Shown in pieces: positions 24,253 through 34,042 of a stretch of DNA of 47,238 nucleotides; within the stretch, counting starts at the first letter, position 1; every line of letters starts with the position of its first letter. This DNA comes from an uncultured cyanobacterium (GTDB lineage Bacteria; Cyanobacteriota; Cyanobacteriia; CACIAM-69d), in the NCBI GenBank assembly GCA_937883785.1, contig CALGDE010000161.1:1-47238 (forward strand). The letters are read 5' to 3'. Under the pieces are notes generated by a model, which saw only the letters and a program-made list of their open reading frames with translations, was not told the origin of the DNA and did not search any database. Made by a program: the position numbers and the translations under genes.

Positions 24253-25890
24253 ATGTCCTCAGAGTTAGATCGGTCAGTGGTGCCGATGGATGCCGATGAT
24301 GCTGTGTCCCTCTCTCAAGGGGGTGGTAATGGCGCCAGTGCCCAGGAAACAGGGGCAGCGATCGCCCCAGCGTCTCAAGATCTAGCTCCTGATCCTGACG
24401 CCAAGGAAGCCCAGCTTGCTGGACCGAATCAAGGTGCGGAAGAAGAGCTGGCTGTTGCGGAGACATCCACTGAATCCCGGCGCACGTTGACCAATCCCCG
24501 GGGCAGCGGGCTGAAGTTTGGTCCGCTGATTTGGCTGGGGATGGTGGCGATCGCCGGTTTCGTGGGCTGGCGAGTTTTTGAGCGGTTAAATCAGACCGAT
24601 GCCCAACCCGTCGCCGAGGAAGCGGCGCCTCAACAGCCCACTCGACGGCTAGCGGTGCGGGTGGTGACGGCGGAACGGGGGCTAGCGGAACAGTGGCTCT
24701 TTGATGAGGGGGTGGTGTGGCCCGTGAATCGGCGGGTGCTGAATTTCCAGGCGGACGGGGATATTACCTATGTGGCTAATATCAACGGGATTCCGCTACG
24801 AGAGGGCGATCGCGTTGCCCGGGGACAGCTTCTCGCCACCATCGATAGCCGTCGCCAAGCGTCCCAAATCACCACAGCCAACGCAGATATTCAGGTGGCA
24901 GTTAATCAGCGGCGACAGTCCCAAGCCAGCCTTCGAAAGAGGCAAGCAGCCATTGCCAAAGCGGAGTCGGATTTGGAACTGGCTCGCTCTGAGCTGCGGC
25001 GAAATCAAGAGCTATTTGAACAGGGTGTGATTTCCGCTAGCGAGATTGACGTTAAGCGCAACCAGGTGGATCAAGCTCAGGCGGCGCTGACAACGGCGAA
25101 GCAAGATTTACGCACTTCTTTGGAGGAAGTAAAGTCAGCAGATGCCCAGGTGACGGCGGCGCGGGCACGGCTGACCCAAGATGCAGTGGATTTTGAGGAT
25201 ACCCGTCTGGTGTCTCCCATAAATGGAATTGTGGCGTATATCAATATTCGCAAGGGGGAGTACTGGAGCACGCGATATCTCGACACCAGCAGCGCCCAAC
25301 GGGTAACGGAAACTGCGCCCATTGTGCTGATGGATGCCAATTCCTTTGAGGCGGTGCTGGAGGTGCAAAGTGTGGCGGCGGAGGCGATTCGACCGGGACA
25401 GCAGGTTTATGCGGTGCTGGAGGACGAGGTAAGTTCAGCCCAGGCGGCGGGGGTGCAGCAGGCGGGGCTCTTGAAACTGGCCCAGCAAAGGGGCAGCATT
25501 GGGCGGATCTTTTCCGTGAGTCCGTCCCAGTCGCCGGGCGATCGCGGCACTCGGGTATCCATTCGAGGATTCCAGCAGCCGGAGCGGTTGAAGGTGGGCG
25601 GTCGAGTTTACGCCTGGGTGTCTACGGCATCGAAACCAGGGGCGGTGATGGTGCCATTGGGGGCTTTGCTGGTGCGAGACCAGAACCATTTTGCATTTGT
25701 GTTGAATCCGGCGGACGGCACCGTGGAACGTCGCCAGGTGCAGTTGGGCATTGAGGGATTATCTGGCGTTGAAATTTTGTCAGGGATTAACCCTGGCGAG
25801 CAGGTGGTGATTGAAGGTCAAAACCGTTTAGTGGACGGCACTCCGGTGCAAGTGATTGAGCGTACTGCCGGTAATCAGGGGGGGCGCTAA
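24253..25890 (+). CDS. RND efflux membrane-fusion (adaptor) protein
   Basis: The 545-residue HlyD/AcrA-like adaptor links the RND pump to an outer-membrane channel. After a long acidic, Ala/Gln-rich cytoplasmic N-terminus (about 1-75), a single membrane segment follows (FGPLIWLGMVAIAGFVGW, about 89-106). The lipoyl-like half motif, VANINGIPLREGDRVARGQLLATID, precedes a coiled-coil hairpin rich in Gln, Ala and Arg, and VSPINGIVAYINIRKGEYW returns to the lipoyl domain. The C-terminal barrel ends in VQLGIEGLSGVEILSGINPGEQVVIEGQ. The long soluble N-terminus is unusual for the family. The ATG at 24253 is chosen; a TTG 57 bp upstream is open. The permease starts 2 bp after its stop. Confidence 0.87.
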   Translation: MSSELDRSVVPMDADDAVSLSQGGGNGASAQETGAAIAPASQDLAPDPDAKEAQLAGPNQGAEEELAVAETSTESRRTLTNPRGSGLKFGPLIWLGMVAIAGFVGWRVFERLNQTDAQPVAEEAAPQQPTRRLAVRVVTAERGLAEQWLFDEGVVWPVNRRVLNFQADGDITYVANINGIPLREGDRVARGQLLATIDSRRQASQITTANADIQVAVNQRRQSQASLRKRQAAIAKAESDLELARSELRRNQELFEQGVISASEIDVKRNQVDQAQAALTTAKQDLRTSLEEVKSADAQVTAARARLTQDAVDFEDTRLVSPINGIVAYINIRKGEYWSTRYLDTSSAQRVTETAPIVLMDANSFEAVLEVQSVAAEAIRPGQQVYAVLEDEVSSAQAAGVQQAGLLKLAQQRGSIGRIFSVSPSQSPGDRGTRVSIRGFQQPERLKVGGRVYAWVSTASKPGAVMVPLGALLVRDQNHFAFVLNPADGTVERRQVQLGIEGLSGVEILSGINPGEQVVIEGQNRLVDGTPVQVIERTAGNQGGR

Positions 25891-25892
25891 TC

Positions 25893-28800
25893 ATGAAAAC
25901 GGATGATCGGCAGGTGGGGGATTTTGATGATCAGCGAACTAATGAAAGCCCGAGTAATGGTAATGGGCAGCAGCAGGTGGAGGGGCGGCGATCTCCCTCC
26001 CCTGACGACTTAACAGCTGCGGATGACGCCAGCTCTGAAGCTGCTGACCATGAGCCTATGGAGCCAATTCCGGGCTGGATGAGCTTCTTTTTTACACGGC
26101 AAATTTTCGCAATTCTGCTGTGCTTTCTGATGACCATGGGCGGCATTATGGGCTATTTCTCCATGGTGAAAGAGGGGGAGCCGGAGATTAATATTGCCCG
26201 CGCTTCCATCACCACCACCTGGGGAGGCACCGACGCGGAGACCATTGAAAATCAGGTCACCGACAAGCTGGAGGAGGAAATTAAAAGCCTGCAAGGGCTG
26301 GACGACTTCACCAGCGCTACCTTTAACTCGTTTTCCATTATTAATGTTGCGTTCAAAGCCGAAGCCCCCGTTGCCGAGTCCATCCAACAGCTACGCAGCA
26401 AAGTAGACAACGCTGATTCAGAGATGCCGCCGGAGTCTACGGGGCGGGAACAAACGGAATTTGAACAGGTGTCCCAGCAGGATGCGCCGATTTTATCCAT
26501 GGCGCTGGCGGGGGATGGCTTAGATATGGCGCTGTTTAGTAAGGCAGCAGAGGCGATTCAGGAGGACTTGGAGTCGGTCAAAAATGTGCGGGAAGTGAAC
26601 CTCGCGGGCGATCGCGAGGAAGTGGTGCACGTACAGATGATCCCCAGCCGCCTCACCAGTTTGGGGATTTCGGCCACCCAGGTGGCTAACGCTATTCAGG
26701 GGGGGAATAGCGATCGCTCCTGGGACCTAGTGCGAGATGACGAAATCGGTGCCCAGGTGCGTCTATACGGACGATTTCGCACCTTGGAAGATTTGCGCAG
26801 TTTACCGGTGGCTCGCCTAACCGATAGCCGCGTGGTGCGATTGCGGGAAGTGGCAGAAGTGTTTCGTGGGCTGGAGCGGGAGGAAAAGAGGGCGGCATTG
26901 AGCTGGCAGGGAGACCCCTTTAAACCCACCATCAGCGTGGACGTGGTGAAGGTGGCGGGCAGCGACACCATCCAGGTTATCGACGATGTGCTGCTGCGTA
27001 TGGAGGAGCTGAAGCAGGACCCCGATGTGTGGCCCTTTGGTATGGAATACGAGGTGCTCACCAGCAATGCGGACACCATTAACGATGAGCTCAATAATCT
27101 CGGCTCCAATGTGTTGCAAGCGTCCCTATGCGTATTTGCCATTTTGTTTGTGGCGCTCACCTGGCGGGAGGCGTTGGTGGCAGGGCTGGCCATTCCTCTT
27201 ACCTTCGCGGGCGCAATTTTTATCCTATGGATGATGGGCTACACCCTGAACACCATGGTGATGGTGGGGATGATCCTGGCTCTGGGGTTACTGGTGGATG
27301 TGTTTATCCTCATGCTGGAGGGCATCCACGAGGGGATGTTTGTGGAGGGGCTGGCGTTCAATTCGGCGGCCATTAAAACCGTACGCACCTACGCGGTTCC
27401 TGCTTTTGCGGGACAGTTGACCACCATTTTGGCGATGGCTCCGTTAATGGCGATCGCCGGAACCTTGGGCAAATTTATCCGCCTAATTCCCATCAGCGCT
27501 ATCACCTGTCTGATTATGAGCTACGTGCTGGCGTTGTTTGTGGTGGTGCCCCTGTCAAAAGTGGTGATGGGCAATAAGCACGAGGGGGGCGAGTCCAAAA
27601 CCTGGATCGATAAGCTCACTGAGGTGGTTTCGGCACAGTTTGCGGAGTGGAGCTTGCGGTTTACAGTACCCAATCGCTGGATAGCGCGGCTGTGGACGTT
27701 GGGAGCCCTGAGTCTATTTGTGTGCGCCATTATTTTGGCGGGGCAATTATCTGGTTCGCTATTCCCCGATGCGGACGGTCGCAAGCTCAGCATTAATGTG
27801 GAACTGCCCCCGGCGGCAACCCTGGAGCGATCGCAGGAAGTGGCAGATCGTCTTGGGGAAATCGTGCGGAATTATCAGGATCCTAGCGGCACAAAAGTCT
27901 TTGAAAGCGTCGTTAAGCTGACGGGACAGCGCAGCAGCTTAGTGGCTTCCAGCGAGCTTAAGCCCGGCAACGGCGACTATTTTGTGGGTCTATCGGCGAT
28001 ATTTATTCCCCTAGAAGACCGAGAAAAAGTTTCCTACGAATATATTGCTGATCTGCGGGAGACCTTGGATCGTGAAGTGGTGCGGGATTATCCCGGTGCA
28101 GTGCTGACTACCCAATTTGAGCGGTCCGGCGGCGGTGAAGATCCGGTTCAGGTGGAAATCTATGGCGACGATCTGCTGGTGCTGCGGGAAATTTCCAGCC
28201 AGGTGCAACAGGCGTTGCGAGAGATTCCCGGCACCATGGATGTGCGCGACGATTTGGGGAACCTGCGCAGTGATTACAAGCTGGTGCCGAAGCGAGAGGC
28301 GCTGGATTTCTACGGCATTACCCAGGACGACTTGGGCAGCCAGGGTCGCTACATGATGATCGATAACGATGTGGGCGACTATCCCGTCGGCAGTGGCGAA
28401 GAGGATTTGGATATTCAGCTCAGTACCCGTTGGCCGTCTCAGGAAGGAGCGATCGGTGGTCCGTCGAGGCTGGATGAATTTGCAACCATTCGCTTTATCA
28501 CCCCCGAAGGCGAAGTGCTGCCTAGCGAAGCCTTGGTGGAGCCCGTGGAGGGCGTGGTGCCCCTATCCATTACCCACCGGGATACGGAGCGCAGCGTCAC
28601 AGTGTTCTCCAAACTGATTCCTGGCGAGGATTATTTCGACAGCGCGATTTTAGCGGAGCTGACCCCCAAACTAGACGCCCTGGTCTATGACCCTAAGAAT
28701 CCGAATAAGGCAAATACCTGGCCCCCCGGTTACCGCTACCGATTCGGTGGCGACGCGGACACCAGCAGTGAAACCTTTGGCTCGGCGGGACAAATGCTAG

Positions 28801-29276
28801 TGGTGGCAATCTTCCTGGTATTTGCCGTCTTGGTACTGCAATTCGGCTCCTACACCCAGCCGCTAATTATTATCCTCACCATTCCCTTCGCCTTAATTGG
28901 CACCCTATTTGGCTTCTTTATCCTCGACTTATCCCTGTCCTTCCCGGCAGTTATCGGCATCATCGCCTTGATTGGCATTGTGGTGAACGATGCGATCGTG
29001 ATGGTGGACACGATGAATGAACGAATGCGCCAGGGATTTGATGTGCGTCACGCAGCGGCGATCGGAGCAAGCTCTCGACTGCGCCCCATCTTGACCACGT
29101 CGATTACCACCATCGTGGGTTTAATTCCCCTAGCCTTCAGCGATGAACAGTGGTTCCCCCTGTGTATGGCAATTATTTTTGGCTTAATGTCCGCCACCAT
29201 CATTGCCCTATTTGTGATCCCCGGCTTGTATCTGCAACTAACTCGCGATCGCCCCTCGGATCCAGAAACCACCTAA
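25893..29276 (+). CDS. RND efflux transporter permease
   Basis: The 1127-residue inner-membrane protein is the proton-driven pump of a tripartite exporter. A polar N-terminal tail of about 60 residues precedes TM1 (IFAILLCFLMTMGGIMGYFSM). Two large periplasmic domains and twelve membrane segments follow the usual pattern, with porter motifs such as GGTDAETIENQVTDKLEEEI. In TM4 the AcrB D407-D408 pair reads D469-V470 (LGLLVDVFILMLEG), and the TM10 Lys940 equivalent is N1032 (VVNDAIVMVD). So only one canonical Asp remains, as in some non-AcrB subfamilies. It is translationally linked to the adaptor. The substrate is not deducible, though the TetR context suggests a toxic compound. Its stop overlaps that of the convergent MFS gene. 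Confidence 0.9.
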   Translation: MKTDDRQVGDFDDQRTNESPSNGNGQQQVEGRRSPSPDDLTAADDASSEAADHEPMEPIPGWMSFFFTRQIFAILLCFLMTMGGIMGYFSMVKEGEPEINIARASITTTWGGTDAETIENQVTDKLEEEIKSLQGLDDFTSATFNSFSIINVAFKAEAPVAESIQQLRSKVDNADSEMPPESTGREQTEFEQVSQQDAPILSMALAGDGLDMALFSKAAEAIQEDLESVKNVREVNLAGDREEVVHVQMIPSRLTSLGISATQVANAIQGGNSDRSWDLVRDDEIGAQVRLYGRFRTLEDLRSLPVARLTDSRVVRLREVAEVFRGLEREEKRAALSWQGDPFKPTISVDVVKVAGSDTIQVIDDVLLRMEELKQDPDVWPFGMEYEVLTSNADTINDELNNLGSNVLQASLCVFAILFVALTWREALVAGLAIPLTFAGAIFILWMMGYTLNTMVMVGMILALGLLVDVFILMLEGIHEGMFVEGLAFNSAAIKTVRTYAVPAFAGQLTTILAMAPLMAIAGTLGKFIRLIPISAITCLIMSYVLALFVVVPLSKVVMGNKHEGGESKTWIDKLTEVVSAQFAEWSLRFTVPNRWIARLWTLGALSLFVCAIILAGQLSGSLFPDADGRKLSINVELPPAATLERSQEVADRLGEIVRNYQDPSGTKVFESVVKLTGQRSSLVASSELKPGNGDYFVGLSAIFIPLEDREKVSYEYIADLRETLDREVVRDYPGAVLTTQFERSGGGEDPVQVEIYGDDLLVLREISSQVQQALREIPGTMDVRDDLGNLRSDYKLVPKREALDFYGITQDDLGSQGRYMMIDNDVGDYPVGSGEEDLDIQLSTRWPSQEGAIGGPSRLDEFATIRFITPEGEVLPSEALVEPVEGVVPLSITHRDTERSVTVFSKLIPGEDYFDSAILAELTPKLDALVYDPKNPNKANTWPPGYRYRFGGDADTSSETFGSAGQMLVVAIFLVFAVLVLQFGSYTQPLIIILTIPFALIGTLFGFFILDLSLSFPAVIGIIALIGIVVNDAIVMVDTMNERMRQGFDVRHAAAIGASSRLRPILTTSITTIVGLIPLAFSDEQWFPLCMAIIFGLMSATIIALFVIPGLYLQLTRDRPSDPETT

Positions 29277-30502
29277 CTTTCCACCACCTGCGAAGACGGG
29301 TTTACAAGTCGAGTGATTTGCTTTTGATAAATCCAGGCGATCGCGCTAATCACAATCAAAAAAACGCCGTACAAACCATAGCTGGCGGATAAGCTGGCGA
29401 TATTTCTCAAAAGCTGGGTTGCGATGGGGGACAAAAATCGCCCCAGGAAAAAACACGTTGTCAGTCCCCCCAAAGCTCGACCTCTTAACGAAGCCGAAAC
29501 AGCGGTAGTGGTCCAAAAATTCAGATTGGGCATTAGCAATCCAAGCCCCAAGCCAGTGGGAATAAGTGCCAATAAAATCAAAGCGTAACTGTTGGCAAAA
29601 CTAATTCCTACGTAGCCTATTCCCATCAACAAGAAAGCAATGGCTAGGATTTCAATAAAGCTAAATTTCTGTTTGATTTTGCCGTAACCAATTGATGGAA
29701 TTGCACCAAATAATGTCGCCAGGGCGATCGCCAATCCACTCTGAGACGCACTGGCTTGGGATAACTCCCTCAGGTAAAAGGGTAGATGAACGGGCACCAT
29801 ATAAAAGATTAATTGCAGGAGAAATGCAGCGCCATAAATCAACCCCAATAACTTGAAGGAAATTTTGTTGTTAACCAGTTCTACCTGCGGTGAAGCTTCA
29901 GGCTCCAAACTCTTTTTCAATGGGTCAGAATTCGGCTCATGTAGTGCTCCGATCATGCCGGGAATTAATACCAATGAAAAAAGATAGATCAGAAAGGGAA
30001 AGCGCCAGTTGATATCGGCTACCAATCCCCCCATCGATAGGAAAGCTACACCCCCCAAGGACATAAACGCAGCCTGTAAGCCCATAAAATGGGAGCGGCG
30101 ATCGCCTTGGTAATAATCAGCAATTAAAGTGGTTACGCTGACCATAATTCCAGCCACACCTATGCCTAAAAATCCCCGTCCAATTAACATTTGAAACAGG
30201 GAATCGAGTACAAACCCAGCACTGCCTGCCAATCCATAAAGGACCGCAGAACCAATTAGCAATGGTTTACGCCCAACGGTATCCACCAACTGCCCCGCCA
30301 GCGGCGCACCACAGGCAATAAATATCGCAGGCATTGTTAACAACAACTGCACCCAAAACTCCGCATTTTCTTCCACGTTGGCGAAATGGACTTCCATTGC
30401 TGGCAAAGAGGGGGCGATCGTTGTTCCCGCCATCACCGTCAGGGTGCTAGTCATCAGCAAGGTCAATTTAATCAACCGAGAGTCGGAGCGATGGGAGGTC
30501 AT
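29273..30502 (-). CDS. MFS drug/solute exporter
   Basis: The product is about 409 residues with twelve predicted membrane segments. Loop 2-3 has GAPLAGQLVDTVGRKPLLIG, the MFS motif A (GxLxDrxGrkxxl), and IGRGFLGIGVAGIMVSVTTLIADYY follows as motif B/C-type sequence. The segment TMPAIFIACGA occupies TM2. This fits the drug:proton antiporter group. I use the ATG at 30502; the frame is open 24 codons more, and another Met lies in between. The stop (TAG) overlaps the stop (TAA) of the RND permease gene on the other strand by 2 bp. It may belong to the same efflux neighbourhood, but I see no shared operator upstream of it. Confidence 0.85.
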   Translation of the reverse strand: MTSHRSDSRLIKLTLLMTSTLTVMAGTTIAPSLPAMEVHFANVEENAEFWVQLLLTMPAIFIACGAPLAGQLVDTVGRKPLLIGSAVLYGLAGSAGFVLDSLFQMLIGRGFLGIGVAGIMVSVTTLIADYYQGDRRSHFMGLQAAFMSLGGVAFLSMGGLVADINWRFPFLIYLFSLVLIPGMIGALHEPNSDPLKKSLEPEASPQVELVNNKISFKLLGLIYGAAFLLQLIFYMVPVHLPFYLRELSQASASQSGLAIALATLFGAIPSIGYGKIKQKFSFIEILAIAFLLMGIGYVGISFANSYALILLALIPTGLGLGLLMPNLNFWTTTAVSASLRGRALGGLTTCFFLGRFLSPIATQLLRNIASLSASYGLYGVFLIVISAIAWIYQKQITRLVNPSSQVVES

Positions 30503-31138
30503 AGGCGGCGATGCTCTCTGTTGGTGGTGGCGCATTGGCGAAAGGCGATCGAATCCAAAGGGAAACCGGAGCATGGCAGGGTTCCAAAACGCTGCTTCAG
30601 TGCTCCTTTTGTTACCTATTTGTTTTTCTGGGGCGATTTTACGGGCGATCGCCCCCTACCGCCCTTAAAAATTCGGTCTTTACCCATCGGTTATTGATAA
30701 AGACATTGCTAATTTCAAAATAAGTGGTTGACGGATCTAGGGGGATGTGGGCTAGAGTCCAAACAAACGTAAAACCTTAACCGCAACCTTCGAAAAGATT
30801 AACTACTCTATATTTAAGACCTTGAGTTCAAAATTTAAGACCTTGAGTTCAAAATTTAAGACCTTGAGTTCAAAATTTAAGACCTTGAATTCAAAGCCCC
30901 GGAACTTGTTTACTTTCCCCTCTCAGGACCTGAAAACACTGATCTATATTGCCTAAGTCCTTGGCTCTGACTTGACATTTACGATTTTTTCCCTGATCTT
31001 TGGCAACTAGTCTTTTCGGTTTTTTTGAAACGACTTTTCTGAATTTTTTTTCACTCTCTTTTCTCACTCGCTAGTTCCCCCGCGAACGTTTCCCAGACTG
31101 CTCTCATTACCCGGTTACCTCTTACCAGCCACGGCTCC
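30503..31138. other. Divergent spacer between MFS gene and topA
   Basis: No convincing gene. The spacer holds the 21-bp tandem array (30812-30895). A TTGACA hexamer at 30972-30977 could be a -35 element for topA, but the hexamer 17 bp later (GATCTT) is a poor -10. Long T and A runs lie between 30980 and 31060. No strong ribosome-binding site precedes the topA ATG. Confidence 0.5.
30812..30895 (+). repeat. Four tandem copies of a 21-bp unit upstream of topA
   Basis: The unit begins ATTTAAGACCTTGAG and ends TTCAAA. Copies lie at 30812-30832, 30833-30853, 30854-30874 and 30875-30895; the first three are identical and the last has one change. Twenty-one bp is two helical turns, so bound proteins would lie on one face of the DNA. 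The array ends 243 bp before the topA start. Confidence 0.95.
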
Positions 31139-34009
31139 ATGACCACTCTTGTTATCGTTGAATCCCCGACCAAAGCGAAAACAATCAAAAATTTTCTTCC
31201 CCGTGGCTACAAAGTGACGGCATCCATGGGGCACGTTCGAGATTTGCCTCGATCCGCTAGCGAGATTCCAGCGAAGGTTAAAAAGGAATCGTGGGCACAG
31301 CTTGGGGTGAACGTGGAGGAAAGTTTTGATCCCCTTTACGTGGTGCCCAAAGATAAAAAAAAGGTGGTGAAAGAGCTGAAGGAAGCCCTGAAAACTGCCG
31401 ATGAATTGGTACTGGCCACTGACGAAGACCGGGAAGGGGAAAGTATCAGCTGGCACTTGCTAGAGGTGCTGAAGCCTAAGGTTCCTGTGAAGCGGATGGT
31501 GTTTCACGAGATTACTGAGGAAGCTATCCAGTCAGCGATCGCCAACTGCCGGGAAGTGGATACAAACCTGGTGCACGCCCAGGAAACTCGACGGATTTTG
31601 GATCGGCTGGTAGGTTACACGCTGTCGCCGCTGCTGTGGAAGAAAATTGCGGCGGGCTTGTCGGCGGGACGGGTACAGTCCGTGGCCGTGCGGCTGTTGG
31701 TGATGCGGGAACGGGAGCGACGAGCTTTTGTGCGCGGTAGCTATTGGGATTTGAAGGCGGCGCTGATGTGCGATCCCGCCAAAGACAAAACCTTCGAAGC
31801 CAAGCTGGTGGCGCTGGACGGGAAGAAACTGGCCACCGGTAGTGATTTTGATGAGGCTACCGGAAAGGTGGCTAAGGGTAAGAAGGTGGTGCTGCTGGGA
31901 CAGGAGGAGGCGGAAACCCTGCGCGATCGCCTGAGCGCCCATAAGCCTTGGACGGTGACGGCTCTGGATGAGCGTCCCAATACCCGTCGCCCATCGCCGC
32001 CCTTTACCACCTCTACCCTGCAACAGGAATCTAACCGTAAGCTGCGGCTGTCGGCGCGAGACACCATGCGCACGGCCCAGCGTTTATACGAGCAGGGCTA
32101 TATCACCTACATGCGGACGGACTCCACCCACCTGTCCAGCCAGGCGATCGCGGCGTCTCGGGAATGTGTGGAGAAAAAATACGGCAAGGAATATCTCAGT
32201 CCCAAGCCCCGTCAGTACGCCACTAAATCCAAGGGTGCCCAGGAGGCCCACGAAGCGATTCGTCCGGCGGGCAGCACCTTCCGCACGCCCCAGGAGACGG
32301 GGTTGAGCGATCGCGAATTTAAACTGTACGACCTGATTTGGAAGCGGACGGTGGCCTGCCAAATGGCTGATGCCCGCCAAACCAATATCACCATGACCAT
32401 CACGGCGGATAACGCTGAATTTCGGTCCACCGGTAAGCGCATCGATTTCCCGGGCTTTTTCCGCGCCTATGTGGAAGGGTCTGATGATCCCGATGCAGCG
32501 CTGGAAAACCAGGAGGTGTTGCTGCCTAATTTAAAGGTGGGTGATGAGGCTCCCTGTAAGACTTTGGAGGCGATCGGGCACGAAACCCAGCCCCCGGCAC
32601 GATTTACGGAAGCGGCACTGGTGAAGCAGCTGGAAAAAGAAGGCATTGGTCGTCCCAGCACCTACGCCAGCATTATCAGCACCATTATTGACCGCGGCTA
32701 TGCCAACCTGGACCGCAATGCGCTGATCCCGTCTTTCACGGCTTTTGCGGTGACGGGGCTGTTGGAAAACCACTTCTCCGATTTGGTGGATCTGCAATTT
32801 ACCGCTCGCATGGAGCAAACCCTGGACGATATCGCTGTGGGTAAAACCCAGTGGCTGCCTTATTTGGGAAGTTTCTATCGCGGTGATGACGGCTTAGCGA
32901 ACCAGGTACAGGTGCGTCAGGACAATATTGATCCCTCTGAGGCGCGAACCCTAGAGTTTGATGACCTGGGAGCGAAAATCCGCATCGGGCGCTACGGAGC
33001 CTATGCGGAGGTGGAACATGAAGGTGAAATGGTGCGGGCGTCGTTGCCGGTGACCCTGAATCCGGCGGACGTGACCGTTGAGCAAATTCAAGAGGTGATT
33101 CGCCAAAAAACTGAAGGTCCAGACGCTCTGGGATTGCATCCGGAGAGCGGCGAGGCAATTTATGTGCTGACCGGTCAGTATGGCCCTTACGTGCAGCTCG
33201 GGGAAGTGACCGAGGAGGTGCCGAAGCCGAAGCGGGCGTCGTTACCGAGGGGAGTGACCCCGGATAAGGTAACAGTGGAGCTGGCGGTTGGCCTGCTGGC
33301 ACTGCCGCGATTGCTCGGTGAGCACCCCGAAACCGGTAAGCCGGTAAAGGCAAGTCTGGGACGATTTGGTCCCTATGTGGTTCACGACCAGGGCAAGGAC
33401 GGAAAGGACTATCGGTCCATCAAGGGCGATGACGATGTGACCACTATTACCTTCGAGCGGGCGCTGGAATTATTAGCGCAGCCTAAAGCCGGTCGGGGTC
33501 GCAAGAAGACTCCGCTGCGGGAGTTGGGACCGCATCCGGAAGATGAAGCTCCGGTGAACATTTACAAGGGTCCCTACGGCATTTATGTTCAGCACAACAA
33601 GATTAATGCGGGGCTAGCGGGGGATCAGACGCCGGAAGATTTGACTATGGAGCAGGCGATCGCCCTGCTGGACGCTAAAGCTGCCACCAAGAAAGGGGGG
33701 CGCAAGAAAACCACGGCGAAAAAGAAAGCCACCCCTAAAAAATCAACAGCGAAGAAAACCGCCGCTAAGAAGACAACGGCGAAAAAGTCCACGACCACCA
33801 AGACTGCAGCTAAATCAACGGCGAAGTCCACAAGTAAAACGGCGGCTAAGTCCACGACCAAGAAAACTGCGGCCAAAGCAGCCACCACTAAGGCAACCGC
33901 TGCCAAAACAACCACTGCGGCTAAAGCCACCAAAACCGCTACAAAGCGATCGCCCGCCACAAAAAGCGCCAAAGCCGAACCGGCCACGGCAGAAACCGCA
34001 GCATCCTAG
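31139..34009 (+). CDS. topA: DNA topoisomerase I
   Basis: TopA relaxes negatively supercoiled DNA by cutting one strand through a 5'-phosphotyrosine. The 956-residue protein opens [16 protein letters not shown], the start of the Toprim domain. The metal-binding acidic motif is D95-E-D-R-E-G-E101, and the catalytic Tyr is Y324 in [15 protein letters not shown]. TopA C-terminal repeat domains with [34 protein letters not shown] and [11 protein letters not shown] follow, in place of classical Cys zinc fingers. The last 110 residues are Lys/Ala/Thr-rich ([17 protein letters not shown] style), a basic disordered tail seen in many cyanobacterial TopA proteins. The rsmA gene follows in 33 bp. A 21-bp tandem array lies upstream. 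Confidence 0.96.
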   Translation: MTTLVIVESPTKAKTIKNFLPRGYKVTASMGHVRDLPRSASEIPAKVKKESWAQLGVNVEESFDPLYVVPKDKKKVVKELKEALKTADELVLATDEDREGESISWHLLEVLKPKVPVKRMVFHEITEEAIQSAIANCREVDTNLVHAQETRRILDRLVGYTLSPLLWKKIAAGLSAGRVQSVAVRLLVMRERERRAFVRGSYWDLKAALMCDPAKDKTFEAKLVALDGKKLATGSDFDEATGKVAKGKKVVLLGQEEAETLRDRLSAHKPWTVTALDERPNTRRPSPPFTTSTLQQESNRKLRLSARDTMRTAQRLYEQGYITYMRTDSTHLSSQAIAASRECVEKKYGKEYLSPKPRQYATKSKGAQEAHEAIRPAGSTFRTPQETGLSDREFKLYDLIWKRTVACQMADARQTNITMTITADNAEFRSTGKRIDFPGFFRAYVEGSDDPDAALENQEVLLPNLKVGDEAPCKTLEAIGHETQPPARFTEAALVKQLEKEGIGRPSTYASIISTIIDRGYANLDRNALIPSFTAFAVTGLLENHFSDLVDLQFTARMEQTLDDIAVGKTQWLPYLGSFYRGDDGLANQVQVRQDNIDPSEARTLEFDDLGAKIRIGRYGAYAEVEHEGEMVRASLPVTLNPADVTVEQIQEVIRQKTEGPDALGLHPESGEAIYVLTGQYGPYVQLGEVTEEVPKPKRASLPRGVTPDKVTVELAVGLLALPRLLGEHPETGKPVKASLGRFGPYVVHDQGKDGKDYRSIKGDDDVTTITFERALELLAQPKAGRGRKKTPLRELGPHPEDEAPVNIYKGPYGIYVQHNKINAGLAGDQTPEDLTMEQAIALLDAKAATKKGGRKKTTAKKKATPKKSTAKKTAAKKTTAKKSTTTKTAAKSTAKSTSKTAAKSTTKKTAAKAATTKATAAKTTTAAKATKTATKRSPATKSAKAEPATAETAAS

Positions 34010-34042
34010 ACTGTGGACGTGGGGGCATATTAGGCAGAGATT

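Noticed and set aside
33625-33987. 120-codon minus-strand frame, strongly hydrophobic
   Set aside because: It is the antisense of the Lys/Ala/Thr-rich topA tail; the hydrophobic look comes from complementing those codons.
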